A stretch of DNA of 64,000 nucleotides, from positions 1-64,000 of the forward strand of contig JAZAYU010000257.1 in the NCBI GenBank assembly GCA_038501625.1. Direction: 5' to 3'. The DNA comes from Corbicula japonica. Its lineage: Eukaryota; Mollusca; Bivalvia; Venerida; Cyrenidae. Every line of letters begins with the position of its first letter. The first letter of the stretch is position 1. Under the pieces are notes generated by a model. It ran no database searches and was not told the origin of the DNA. It saw only the letters and a list, made by a program, of their open reading frames with translations. This document shows positions 12,770 to 22,321 of the stretch, piece by piece. The translations under genes were made by a program, and so were the position numbers.

Positions 12770-12777
12770 CAAAATGT
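12770..12777 (+). repeat. 8-bp target-site duplication, left copy
   Basis: CAAAATGT directly precedes the transposon at 12778 and is repeated exactly after it at 15949-15956. Confidence 0.85.
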
Positions 12778-12779
12778 CC

Positions 12780-13040
12780 GGTCACACGACTTACCGGAAT
12801 CCACTAAAATTACCGGAATCCACGGAATCCACTTTGATTTACCGGAATCCACTTTAAAAATGGGTTTAATTGCATAAATATGCATTAAATTTGATTTAAT
12901 TTCATAAAGTATATGTAATTTATTCAATTGCTTTTAATTAAAAGATGTTTTTAGCGGAAATGATGTATATATTTCAAAAATTGTTTACGACGCTTAATTG
13001 GCGGGAATTTGTTCGTTGCTATGCGCTTTTAATCGAATAA
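12780..13040 (+). repeat. Left terminal inverted repeat of the OTU/SGNH transposon
   Basis: It matches the reverse complement of 15689-15948 with few substitutions, from GGTCACACGAC to TCGAATAA. The first 75 bases contain the GGAATCCAC word four times, three with the full TTACCGGAATCCAC form. Confidence 0.92.
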
Positions 13041-13778
13041 TTTACTAAACCAAATGTTTTAATAAGTTATATTTTTGGAATTGAGAACAAGACAGTTCTT
13101 TAATGGGGTATTAAAACGAATTATGTTAAGATTTGCCGATTAGATATTCACCAATTTCCCGCGCGCTATGAAATTTCGTGCACGTATTAACTTACATTTC
13201 ATGTGCATAGAGAATACTTAATGGTGTTAAACAAAATATCAAAAGAGATTGTAAAACTCAATATTAACAATCTCTGTTAATCACTTTTAATTATTTGTCT
13301 TTCAATTTTTAATTTATACAATCACGTTGATCAAAGAAATCAGTGGCTATTGACAATAATATGTTTCACATGGCGGCGTTTTCCAAAACATAAATAATAT
13401 GACACTAACTACTCAGCCACCTGTACTTCCAATCTTAGGCACCAGTGCTTCCAATTGCAACCTAATTAAAAGTTTTAGATCATGCCGTCTTCAATTGTAA
13501 CAGTTCGGCGTTTTTAAAGAATAAAAGAGATGTCACTGATTACTCGGACACCTGTGTTTCTACTCTCGGCAAAGGTAACGTAATTAAATTTGTTAGATCA
13601 TGCCGTCTTTAATTGTCTTTAATTGTCACACATCGTTGTTGAGCATACACAGCCACAATATATATGCTCTTCATACAGGCCTATTAGGATATTCCTCTCC
13701 AAAAACTTGGTTGTTAATAACCTTTCTAATTAACAGACTTTTCTTCAAAACGTTTAACTGACATGTCGGCGAAATGCC

Positions 13779-14933
13779 ATGTACAATCAAGCCAAGTCTG
13801 AAATGCTGCTAATAAAGAGTTACGGTGTAGAAATTCCAGTCAAGGAACAGGCATTGCATAGCACAACAGAAATTGACCATGTATCGCGTATATATATAAT
13901 TGGAATGTTTGATCCCAAAAAACTCGATGACTCTCTACCTTTGAGTACAGACTGGCAACTGCATGTATCGATCAGTATCCAAGTACCTCACTGGAACAGA
14001 ATTTTACCACATGCACTTGCGTTTATTAACTACTCTAGAATTGTTACTCAATAGACACTCGTACGACACCCAAAAAAAATACAACAATTTTTTGATATCA
14101 GAATTGTCACTAGTTCATACGACCAGCTGGTACCCGGTGCTATGCAAGAAGGAGAATATGCTGAAATGGCACTCGGTGCCGCCCTAAGCCAGCCAATTAT
14201 ATCCTACTTCCCGCCTCAGTCAAGTAGTGAACTGTCTTCCGCCTTCAATAGATTAGTTTGTGGCAGAAACGTCGTTAGTAGTGTAGGTGTAGGTGCACCA
14301 AAGATTACCCTCATGTGGACCCTCATGTGGACAAGCACTACAGTTCCAAGCAAATGCAACTCATTTGCCGCGAATCATTTTGTACCGCTTGTAGACAAAT
14401 CAAGTTGCATAGATATAGGAGCAGTTAATATGAGTTCATTATCTAACTGTACATTCGGAAGCCTAGAACTTAGTGACAGCGTTCCTGAATTAACAGACAT
14501 TCAGCTTACACTAGGGAGGAGCTGGATTAATAATGAAAGTGAGGTCAGTTGTAGCAAGTCCGTTAAAAAAGGGTCGGTTAACGAATTCATAGATATTACA
14601 CGGTGCATAAATTAGACAATAATTACAAAAAGAAAGTAACGTGGTTAAGAGAAGGCGGCATTTCTAGTTCGTTTGCTTTAGCGGAGTACTCAGGTAAATT
14701 TCCGGGGCTTACGGCACATGGTAATTCTAACAAAAACAAATACATAAGAACCCCACGATTTGATAAATAAGTATGATGAGTTAACGCAACCAACAAGCAA
14801 GCGGCAAATTCATGACAAACAAAGACGTGACAGGCTTAAGGCGGAAAACGTAGATGGATATAAGAACAATTATGCTGATCACATTAGACACATTGAAAAT
14901 TTAGTCGCGGAAAATCATGATTTCGTTCCGTGA
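13779..14933 (+). pseudogene. OTU-type cysteine peptidase (vertnin-like), broken by frameshifts
   Basis: The frame from 13779 reads toward a TD-GNC-MYRSVSKYL block, the OTU catalytic-cysteine motif (D-G-N-C-x-[FY]-R); the Cys codon is 13960-13962. One extra base just before GNC breaks the frame there. The next frame covers YHMHLRLLTTLEL, a usual OTU helix. A second shift near 14060-14140 leads into the longest block (14142-14615), with QPIISYFPP, FNRLVCGR, ITLMWT and NHFVPLV; the latter holds the expected catalytic His codon at 14376-14378. Further shifts near 14600 and 14765 precede KRQIHDKQRRDRLKAENVDG. The last block ends at a strong donor, CC|GTGAGTAAT (14929/14930). The order and motifs match OTU proteases of the vertnin-like type found beside mollusc transposons; that attribution is from memory. 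It is not translatable as it stands. Confidence 0.75.
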
Positions 14934-15272
14934 GTAATGTCATTGCCACCGATTGTCAAGAACACGTAGTGAGGCTTGAATTGGAACAGGTTCTCCATGA
15001 GATCGTTGCAGAAATACTCTGCATTCATTCCGCCCCGACCGAAAAAGCGAACCTCTGCAGGAACCTGTAAGTAAAAAAAGTACATATATAACTATAATAC
15101 ATGAATGAAATTGTCCAGAACTAATTGAGACGAGACTAATTTTTATACCAATATCTATATAAGATTATTTAATCATTATCTAAAAACTTATTTTCATATC
15201 ATATTTCGTAAATCTTCCCAGGCGTTTTACATAACTGTCTCCATAACTTGCTATTCTCATGCCTTTGTCCAT
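14915..15272 (-). CDS. SGNH-hydrolase-like protein, two exons, truncated
   Basis: Exon 1 (15272 down to 15188) starts MDKGMRIASYGDSYVKRL. GDS is SGNH block I, with the nucleophilic Ser. Exon 2 follows a pyrimidine-rich acceptor ending TTACAG at 15065, or an alternative CTGCAG that starts the exon at 15054. It reads VRFFGRGGMNAEYF, then KPHYVFLTIGGNDIT; GGND is block III, with the oxyanion Asn. A TGA at 14915-14917 ends the frame soon after block III, so the C-terminal Asp/His block is missing unless another exon exists. Exon 1's donor (AA|GTTTTT) is weak. It lies opposite and overlapping the tail of the OTU pseudogene. SGNH esterase domains occur in several metazoan retroelements; a role in this TIR element is unknown. 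Confidence 0.6.
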
Positions 15273-15688
15273 CTTGATATTGTACGTTTCGAAGCTGGAG
15301 TCTGAAGTCTGATTTTAAACGACTGATTGTATTTGTTAATATACGTATAAATACCTCGCATGTCAATTATTCGTCTTGAGCAATTAGCGCCCGTAACAAC
15401 AAACGCATTGTTTCACGGCGTGGATTTGCAGTTATTAGCATTCAGTTTTAATTGTTTGTAAAAGTTGTAGAATACATCAATTTTCATACATAAGCTGATA
15501 ATATAAGCTGTTATGTTATATTCATCATGAATTGTCAAACTGATGACATGGTATTTTGAGTGAATAATATCGTAAATATCCTTTTGTGTATTCGCAAATC
15601 GTAGAAATAAAAAAACTGAATGATTAAAATTATTAATATATCTAATTAATACAATGATTAATACAATGAATATCAGGTTAGCTTATTT

Positions 15689-15948
15689 TATTCGACTAAC
15701 AGCGCACAGCAACGAACATATTCCCGTCAATTCAGCGTCGCAAACAATTTTTGAAATATAAACATCATTTCCGCTAAAAACATCTTTTAATTAAAAGCAA
15801 TTGAATATATTACATATACTTAATGAAATTAAATCAAATTTAATGCATATTTATGCAATTAAACCCATTTTTAAAGTGGATTCCGGTAAATCAAAGTGGA
15901 TTCCGTGGATTCCGGTAATTTTGGTGGATTCCGGTAAGTCGTGTGACC
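15689..15948 (-). repeat. Right terminal inverted repeat of the OTU/SGNH transposon
   Basis: Reverse complement of 12780-13040, ending GTCGTGTGACC directly before the second CAAAATGT duplication. Confidence 0.92.
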
Positions 15949-15956
15949 CAAAATGT
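15949..15956 (+). repeat. 8-bp target-site duplication, right copy
   Basis: CAAAATGT, identical to 12770-12777. Confidence 0.85.
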
Positions 15957-16394
15957 ATGCTATTAAGTCAAGCATGGTAGATTAGAAAATACCTCAAGAA
16001 AATCAATACATCTTGCTTTATAAATTTATAGGACTTTAAATATTAATAGTAGATCTACATAAGAAATGTTTTGTGTATCATTAATTTTTATGTTTCTAGA
16101 TGCAATAGTTTAAATATTATCACCTTTATTGAAATTATATTTGTCTGCTGCTCCCTTCAGAGAAGGTCAGCTAAATTTGTCAGGAGTGTGACATTATGCA
16201 CATATTTTAATATTCTGTCAACATATCCTTTACATGAAAACAAGAGCATGTATTTTCCTAGAAGTCTATGTCATGTTTTGTTAAATTGTGACAAACAGGA
16301 ATGGCCTTAGTGAAACATTTTTGAGTACACTGCACTTATGTGGTTGTCAGGAGTGTGACACACTTTTTTAACAATATGAATTTTTTATCTTTAA

Positions 16395-16592
16395 CAGGGC
16401 TCTCACTAGAGGGAGACATGGGAGAAGTGGTCTCCCTAAAGTGACCAGACTTCTCCCTTGTTTGAGCTACGGGAGAAGTCATTTTGTATAGATTATATAG
16501 GGGAAAAAAAGCTGTTGACTGCAAACTTCTCCATAATTCAGTAAAATTATGATAAAACTTCTCCCTGATTTGCAAGTCTAGTGAGAGCCCTG
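16395..16592. mobile_element. 198-bp MITE with CTTTAA duplication
   Basis: A perfect 16-bp terminal inverted repeat CAGGGCTCTCACTAGA lies at 16395-16410 and 16577-16592. It is flanked by direct repeats CTTTAA at 16389-16394 and 16593-16598. The interior alternates GGGAGAAGT and ACTTCTCCC blocks. Open frames crossing it are shadows. Confidence 0.9.
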
Positions 16593-16599
16593 CTTTAAG

Positions 16600-17393
16600 C
16601 GATACCACAAGTTCTAAAGCACTTATATTTGATGCTTCAATATGTATTTAAACAGAAATACACATTTAAATAATAAGAAACTGTAATACTTGTATTTTAA
16701 GCACATAAATTAAAATTATTTGATTTATTAAATATTGGTCAATAAAGCTCCATAAATTTTTTATTCTGCCACATATAAGTATATTAGCTTGATTGATTTT
16801 GATCACTGTAAAGACTGTACTAATATATGGACCAACCAGTTTGGACTTTTTATGAACTTATAATTCTTTACATTTTTTTCACTTCACTTGCCATTTTTCA
16901 AATGACAATATCTCAGCAACCAGTTGACTGATTTCAAAAATCTTTTCAGTTCTGTACTCAGTTTTAATAAGCAAAACATCCACAATAACAAGTTTGCAAT
17001 TTTTATGAACTTTTATTTTTCACTATTTTTTCACTTTTTCAGCCATTTTTTTTAACAGCCAAGTTTCGTACTGGTCCCACAGTACCCTGGAATTAAATGC
17101 ATAATTATACTGTATAGTGTTTGCTAAATGTCTCTCTACCAATTCTGATACCAGGCAAAGTCACAGGTATTCTCTGTTTCTTCTATTCCTTTTATGCCCA
17201 TGAGACATGCCCATGACCTCACAAATCTTTTCAGTTTGTCTTCATGAACATTCTTGAATAAAGCTGTGGTGTTAAGAAAGATAAAACAGGGAGATTATAA
17301 CAGGTGTTATATACCATTGGTTAACAGTGTACTACAAACATGTATCATAGTATGCAGGACAATTATAACTAGAAAATTTGTCTTGATTTGCAG
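16600..17393. other. Stretch without a supported gene
   Basis: AT-rich DNA containing T-rich runs and no recognisable repeat boundary or ORF. Confidence 0.5.
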
Positions 17394-17466
17394 GACTTAT
17401 CTACAGTAACAGTCTGTTCTCTGGGTCTGATGATGAGCTGGATCAGAATGATCAGGATAAAATCAG
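17394..17466 (+). CDS. Candidate 73-bp internal exon
   Basis: An acceptor-like TTGATTTGCAG precedes it and a strong donor AG|GTAAGC follows. Two frames are open. One reads LIYSNSLFSGSDDELDQNDQ, an acidic linker-like peptide. The other reads in phase into the exon at 18801 (G plus AT gives Asp). It may therefore be an upstream exon of the FLYWCH-MULE gene, 1.3 kb away, or an exon of an unrelated host gene. The support is splice signals only, with no homology recognised. Confidence 0.3.
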
Positions 17467-18502
17467 GTAAGCATTTAAATGTATGCATATAACTTTTTCA
17501 TTGCTGCTCTATATTGAGTTATGCCTGTTTTTGTAAAGTAAAAAACAGATATTATTAAGTAAGTTTTTTCACAGACAATGTTAAGTAATTTATCTGATAG
17601 TCCCATGAATCCTTGTAAAATTTGAATCTTAATGCAGTGTTTTTTTCCACTTTTGGGAGAAGGGGGTAGCAGCCCTTTGGAGGGGGAAAATTGCAACGCG
17701 AACAAAGGAAAGAGGGAATATTTGGAAGATACTGCCAAACACAACAAAACAAACTATTCACTGATCTTTTTCGTTTTGCTTTGTAACACTGTAGTACAAC
17801 CAAGTAAATCTTGCCCCATACTTCCCAGAGTTGAATTTTCTTGCATCAGAAAACAATTCAGATTTATCATTTTCACTATCATTTTCACTATCGCGCTTTT
17901 ACACATTAACGGAACAAATTGAACGGTCTATAAAAGACTCCTGCAAAGGGGGAATTTTTTATTGGACGTGGCAGAAAAATATATACTATTTTGAGGGGGC
18001 AATGGGGCCCTATTTCTCTGAATATTTGGCATAAAAAACCTGTAATGAAGAAATATTGCACATCTAATTTGAGACAAGTGATGAATACACTGAAAAGTTC
18101 TGTATTTGTGGAATCATCTTATTACAGGATTTTTGCCGAAGGTACATCAAAGTGTTGGTGTTGGTGGGTGAATTCTAATTTTGTAACATAGAACCTTCAC
18201 ATAGGCACTGCCCTCTTGAAGTTTCTTCACATGTTACTGTTAATCTGTTTTAAAATACATACATGAACTACCTTTTTTCTCTATCATTGTTTTAAATAAG
18301 CAGAGTAATATGAACTTTAAATTGTGAAGAAAATTAGATGGCAGTATGCATCTATTTAATTAATCAGCACTTTATTTAATTTTCTTGCAGTGCAAAGCCT
18401 TTTTGTAGTAGCTGTGTGTGCATGTAAAAAATTGACATGTTTTCTATGATTTATGTGGTTACTTTCTCCTTCTTTAAATCCTTTACTTTGCAGATATAGG
18501 CC

Positions 18503-18700
18503 TTAATTGCATGGGCAAACAGTGAAGATCCAGATCTGCTGCCACATCCATGCCACACTATAACTTTTTGAGTCTTTAGGTTATTTCTGATCAAGATGTG
18601 ACCAGTGCAGATCTAGATCAGATGGCTTCGATGATCTGAATCAACACTTGTTGTACACATGTTAAAATGTGTATAACTGGAGTAGAAGGTTAAATGCTAC
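18503..18700 (+). repeat. Foldback family (GTAGATCCAGATCAG type), copy upstream of the MULE gene
   Basis: It contains CATGGGCAAACAGTG-AGATCCAGATC, then TTAGGTTATTTCTGA, then GACCAGTGCAGATCTAGATCAGA and ends near ACTGGAGTAGAAGGTTAA. This layout recurs about fifteen times in the window; the reference copy is at 34383-34632. Confidence 0.75.
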
Positions 18701-18800
18701 CTACGTGTATAACCATAATAAACAGTCAGTCCTTCGTTATTTAACGCTAGCACTGTCCTGTCCTGTCCTGCTTCTTTTGTCTTTAACTTTCAACAATCAG

Positions 18801-20252
18801 ATATCCTTTCTGCCTCATCACAGATGATTGGATCATCTTCTACTGCTAAATGTTCACAGCTCGACGTGTTGGCCACATCAGAACCACAAAGAACTTCTGT
18901 GGAAAGTTCATTGCATGCAAAACCATCTATTAGGCCATTTATGAGACTACAAGCTTCCACTTCAGGTTACTCCTATACTGTGAGGGTAAGTATCTGAAAT
19001 ATACAATATAATATATAATCATGTACTGACTTAATAAGCCAACACAAAGTAATTAATACTAAACTTGTAATTTCTTTATTTTTATTATTGTATTATTATT
19101 TTATTTCAAAATCTTTTGTTCTCTTGCAGAAGGAGACAACAGCCACCCGGTTCTGGTGGTGTAGCGTCCGGCGGAAAGGGAACCGATGTCCAGCTTCTGT
19201 GAGTGAAAGAAGTGGTGTATTCGTCCGGGCTCACACAACCACAGTCATCCCGAAGACCCAGCCTGTCTCATTAATAAACAGATCACAAGACAGGTGAAAG
19301 AAGCCGCAGCCAACAATGTCTTCAGGTCGGCGATGGCGGTCGTCGAAGAACATGTCAAAGGCATACCAACGGCCTCTGCAGACATGGTCCCCCGTCGAGA
19401 TCATCTGGTTAGGAAGGCCAACCGCTTCCGACAGAACCAGCGACCAGACGATCCAACTTTAATGGACTTCGAGGTAACTGTTGCACTGTTGCACGATAAA
19501 TTTTATTTTATGTATTAATATTAAAATTACTATTTCTGGATTTTGTAATTTAATTTGGTTAAAAGTTATATACTTTATGTATTTATATTGAAATTACTTT
19601 TGCTGGATTTTGTAAAATGTTAAATGTTATATACTTTTTGTCTTGTAGCTTGCTGCTGACCACATCCCAGACGGGTTCCTCCAGAAGGACTTGACTGTTG
19701 ACGGTGCCAGACACATCATCTTCGCCACCCCTGATCAACTCCAGCTTCTGGCTAATGCGAAGACGTGGTATTTGGACGGTACCTTTAAGGTCATTCGCCA
19801 AAAAGACGTCTTCGATCAACTGTTCGGGGTTCATGCCTTCGTGAAGAAGGAGGACTGTGTAAAACAGGTTCCCCTAGCATTTGTGTTTATGTCACGAAGG
19901 CGGAAGAAGGACTACAAGAAGGTCTTGAAGGTAGATATATATTCTGAGATTGATTCAAAAATATGAGATAATTATTTGCATCAGAAAACAGGATATATTA
20001 TTTATTATAAACTTAATACAAAAACAACATCTCTCCGGTAAATAATATTTCGAAGAATTCAAATTTTACTATAACTTCTGTCAATTTTTTTTTCAGAAAC
20101 TGAAGAACCTTCTGCCTACAGAGCCACGTGTTCAGGCCTTCGTACTGGACTTCGAAGTAGCCGTTTGGAAAGCCATCCGGTCGGTTTTCCCGAATTCCAA
20201 GGTGTCTGGGTGCGCCTTCCATTGGACACAGGCCGTTTGGAAGAGAATTCAG
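18801..20252 (+). pseudogene. FLYWCH zinc finger plus MULE transposase gene, four exons, frameshifted
   Basis: Exons lie at 18801-18985, 19130-19473, 19649-19930 and 20097-20252, each bounded by good AG acceptors and GT donors, with junctions in phase. The end of the first and the start of the second give GYSYTVR, then RFWWCSVRRKGNRCPA, the first half of a FLYWCH finger. The H-x-H half (SHNHSHPEDPAC) is one base out of frame near 19221-19230, so a single-base deletion breaks the gene. The third exon has KTWYLDGTFKV, which carries the first catalytic Asp of the MULE domain (pfam10551-like). The fourth has VQAFVLDFEVAVWKAI and GCAFHWTQAVWKRI, the second acidic position and the C/H motif. The rest of the transposase after 20252 was not found. 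It could be an old intron-containing Mutator-like transposase or a decayed domesticated copy. Confidence 0.85.
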
Positions 20253-20532
20253 GTAGCGAAAATAAATATTACCTATTCTTATGACGAACTTACAAATGAA
20301 CTAGCTTACATATTTGTTATTTTACTTATTAAAAGTTGCTTCAATTTCCTTCATACATTTATGTCTTATCAGTATCAGCACTGAAACTGATTTTTGTAGA
20401 ACCTCTAGTTCAATACAAAATCCTTAAGTCAAATCGTAACAATTCTTATTGATGAAAGATAATTGATACCACAACGAGGTGCGAATGGTTCTATTAGCAC
20501 CTCATTTAGGATTTCAATAGCTTTATTATAGC
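20253..20532. other. Intron-like AT-rich DNA after the last MULE exon
   Basis: It begins with the GTAGCG donor and contains no recognised continuation of the transposase. Confidence 0.4.
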
Positions 20533-20640
20533 GGTTATGAACTGACCAAAGGATTTTTGAATGGTTACGATATGACCAAGACAATGGTTACAAATCGACA
20601 AAAATTGTCGGTTACGAAATGGTAAGGTTACGAAATGACC
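20533..20640 (+). repeat. Cluster of the 15-bp word GGTTACGAAATGACC
   Basis: Five copies, exact or with up to four changes, lie at 20533-20547, 20563-20577, 20586-20599, 20610-20622 and 20626-20640. All are on the plus strand, spaced about 16-30 bp. The word resembles the GTAACGGAAATGAC word at 7.7-8.6 kb. Confidence 0.85.
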
Positions 20641-20858
20641 AGTTCCCCCCCAATGAGTCGCGCTCTGGGGAAAGCAATCTTCAGTCTGTGTTCATCCAAT
20701 GAGGCTACTGAGAACCTTCCATAATTCTTCCATAATTTGACCAATGGGATGATAGCTTTTAGAAGATGTAGACGCCATGTTGGATTTATGGGAGATGTTG
20801 GCAGTGTTAATAACTGATATAAATCAGACTGGTTTCCAGTGCAGTTTACACTTGAATT

Positions 20859-20913
20859 ATGTTGTTTTTAGCCTTCTTTGCGTTTTATGGTTGTTACCTA
20901 TTGATCTGGACAG
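20859..20913 (+). CDS. Candidate first coding exon with a hydrophobic leader
   Basis: ATG at 20859 opens MLFLAFFAFYGCYLLIWT, a hydrophobic stretch like a signal peptide or signal anchor. It then meets a donor, CAG|GTAAAT, in phase 1. CCAAT-containing DNA and a GCCATGTTGGATTTATGG block lie 50-120 bp upstream, as near a 5' end. A phase-matched acceptor at 26337-26339 would add only PGDARKMTQSIMG before a stop. No clear second exon was found, so this may be a non-coding transcript or chance. Confidence 0.3.
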
Positions 20914-21392
20914 GTAAATACGTCTAAGGTTTATGTATATTGCTTTTTTGGAAAAAAACAATTACATGACCTACATTTGGATTTTTAAAGAAATTTTACT
21001 TTCATTTTCAGTAATAATATGGAAAATGCTGATTAAACTGACATCCAATCTTTTAAAGGGTCATTTATATTTGTAGTTGATGCAGTGTACGTCTGTTCTT
21101 ATAACAGGATTCATTTATTTTTTCTTCCGAACATGTAGATACAAAATGTACATGTATGTAAACAAACCTACTTTCGGTTTGTACTGTTATGAGATCAGGG
21201 TGTTTTAATTGAAATTAATAGACCCTATGGAGATAAAGCATACACTTAGCTGATGCCCAGTATTTAGTTTACAGTTTCTTTTCTATACATGGTATGTGTT
21301 ATATGTCTATTATTTTATTTATTTAAGGGAACCTCATTAAATATATTTCTGACATATTTTATTATTATCTCTTTTACCACGTGAGATATGGT

Positions 21393-21600
21393 TTTAATCC
21401 ATGGGCAAACAGTGTAGATCAGGATCACACGGCACATTCGAACCTCTGATTAGGATCTACAAAGTTCCATGTTTTATTTTTTAGGTTACTTCTAACCAAG
21501 AAGCCAACCGTGTACATGTTGATCCTGCTAAGACGACGTGGATTGGTCAGCTGATCTGGATCTATGCCGGTAGCATGTCGATAGAACCTCTATAAATGGA
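21393..21600 (+). repeat. Foldback family (GTAGATCCAGATCAG type), diverged copy
   Basis: CATGGGCAAACAGTGTAGATC, GGTTACTTCTAACCAAGAAGC and CAGCTGATCTGGATCTATG occur in the family order. Confidence 0.7.
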
Positions 21601-22321
21601 TTACAGAGCCAACTGCTGAGTTTTATGGGTAATCATAATTCAATAGATTAGATATAACTGTGTTTGGGATATGAATGTATTATTCATAATTATAAGCTTA
21701 TGACTATTAGTAGTCTCTTTTCCATAAGTTATTTGGTCATTCCTGGCCTCAGAACTACTAGGTTAGATATCGGTCATTATTATATTATGAATATCCTTTA
21801 ATTATATGCCACATTGATTAATTTAAGACTAACAATAGTGAATTAATGGGTGATTATGTTTGTTAAAAACAAGTCGACACATTGAAAAGTGTTGATTTTG
21901 GCCAACACTCAACTTGCAGAAATGCCAATATCCATTTTCAGAGTCTTAAAACTACTAAGTTATGCATCTTTTTTTAAAGTGCAATAAATATCCATCAATT
22001 TTATGTTACATTGATACAGATAGGATTGTAAATAATGGATTTAGAGTTATTATGTTAGTAAAAAACAAGACAGCACATTTACAAGTCTTGATATTGACCA
22101 ATACCTATCAAACAGAAATGCCCATAGCAATTTTCTGAGACTTAGAAACACTTGGTTGTGGGTCTGTAATTTAAGTGCTATAAATTTTCTTTAATTATAT
22201 GCATCTTTCATGAAGATATGAAATAAATAATGGATTTAGGGGTTATTATTTCTGTTAAAATAGACTGACAAATTGGAAAGTGTTTATATCAAGATCCACA
22301 ATACAGAAATGTCTGTTATCC

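Larger units (their letters stand above)
12778..15948. mobile_element. 3.17-kb TIR DNA transposon carrying OTU and SGNH genes
   Basis: The element has inverted arms of about 260 bp (12780-13040 and 15689-15948), nearly identical, starting GGTCACACGACTTACCGG. It is flanked by an 8-bp direct repeat, CAAAATGT. The left end has two extra C bases before the matching tip. Each arm carries four copies of a (TTACC)GGAATCCAC word close to the tip. The interior has a plus-strand OTU/vertnin-like pseudogene, a minus-strand SGNH-like gene and a diverged internal duplication (about 13378-13510 and 13518-13620). I see no DDE transposase, so it may be non-autonomous or use an unrecognised enzyme. An 8-bp duplication fits hAT, P, Merlin or Zisupton-type insertion, but the long TIR is not typical of hAT. 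Confidence 0.92.
12601..16359 (+). repeat. Word GTCAGGAGTGTGAC, three copies split by a transposon
   Basis: Identical copies lie at 12601-12614, 16179-16192 and 16346-16359, all on the plus strand. The 3.2-kb element at 12778-15948 sits between the first and the second. Removing it would bring the copies to within about 400 bp, so the word cluster belongs to the older host sequence. A shorter GTGTGACACT follows the first copy. Confidence 0.8.

Noticed and set aside
16336..16608. 90-codon minus-strand ORF
   Set aside because: It lies inside the 198-bp MITE and is explained by its inverted structure.
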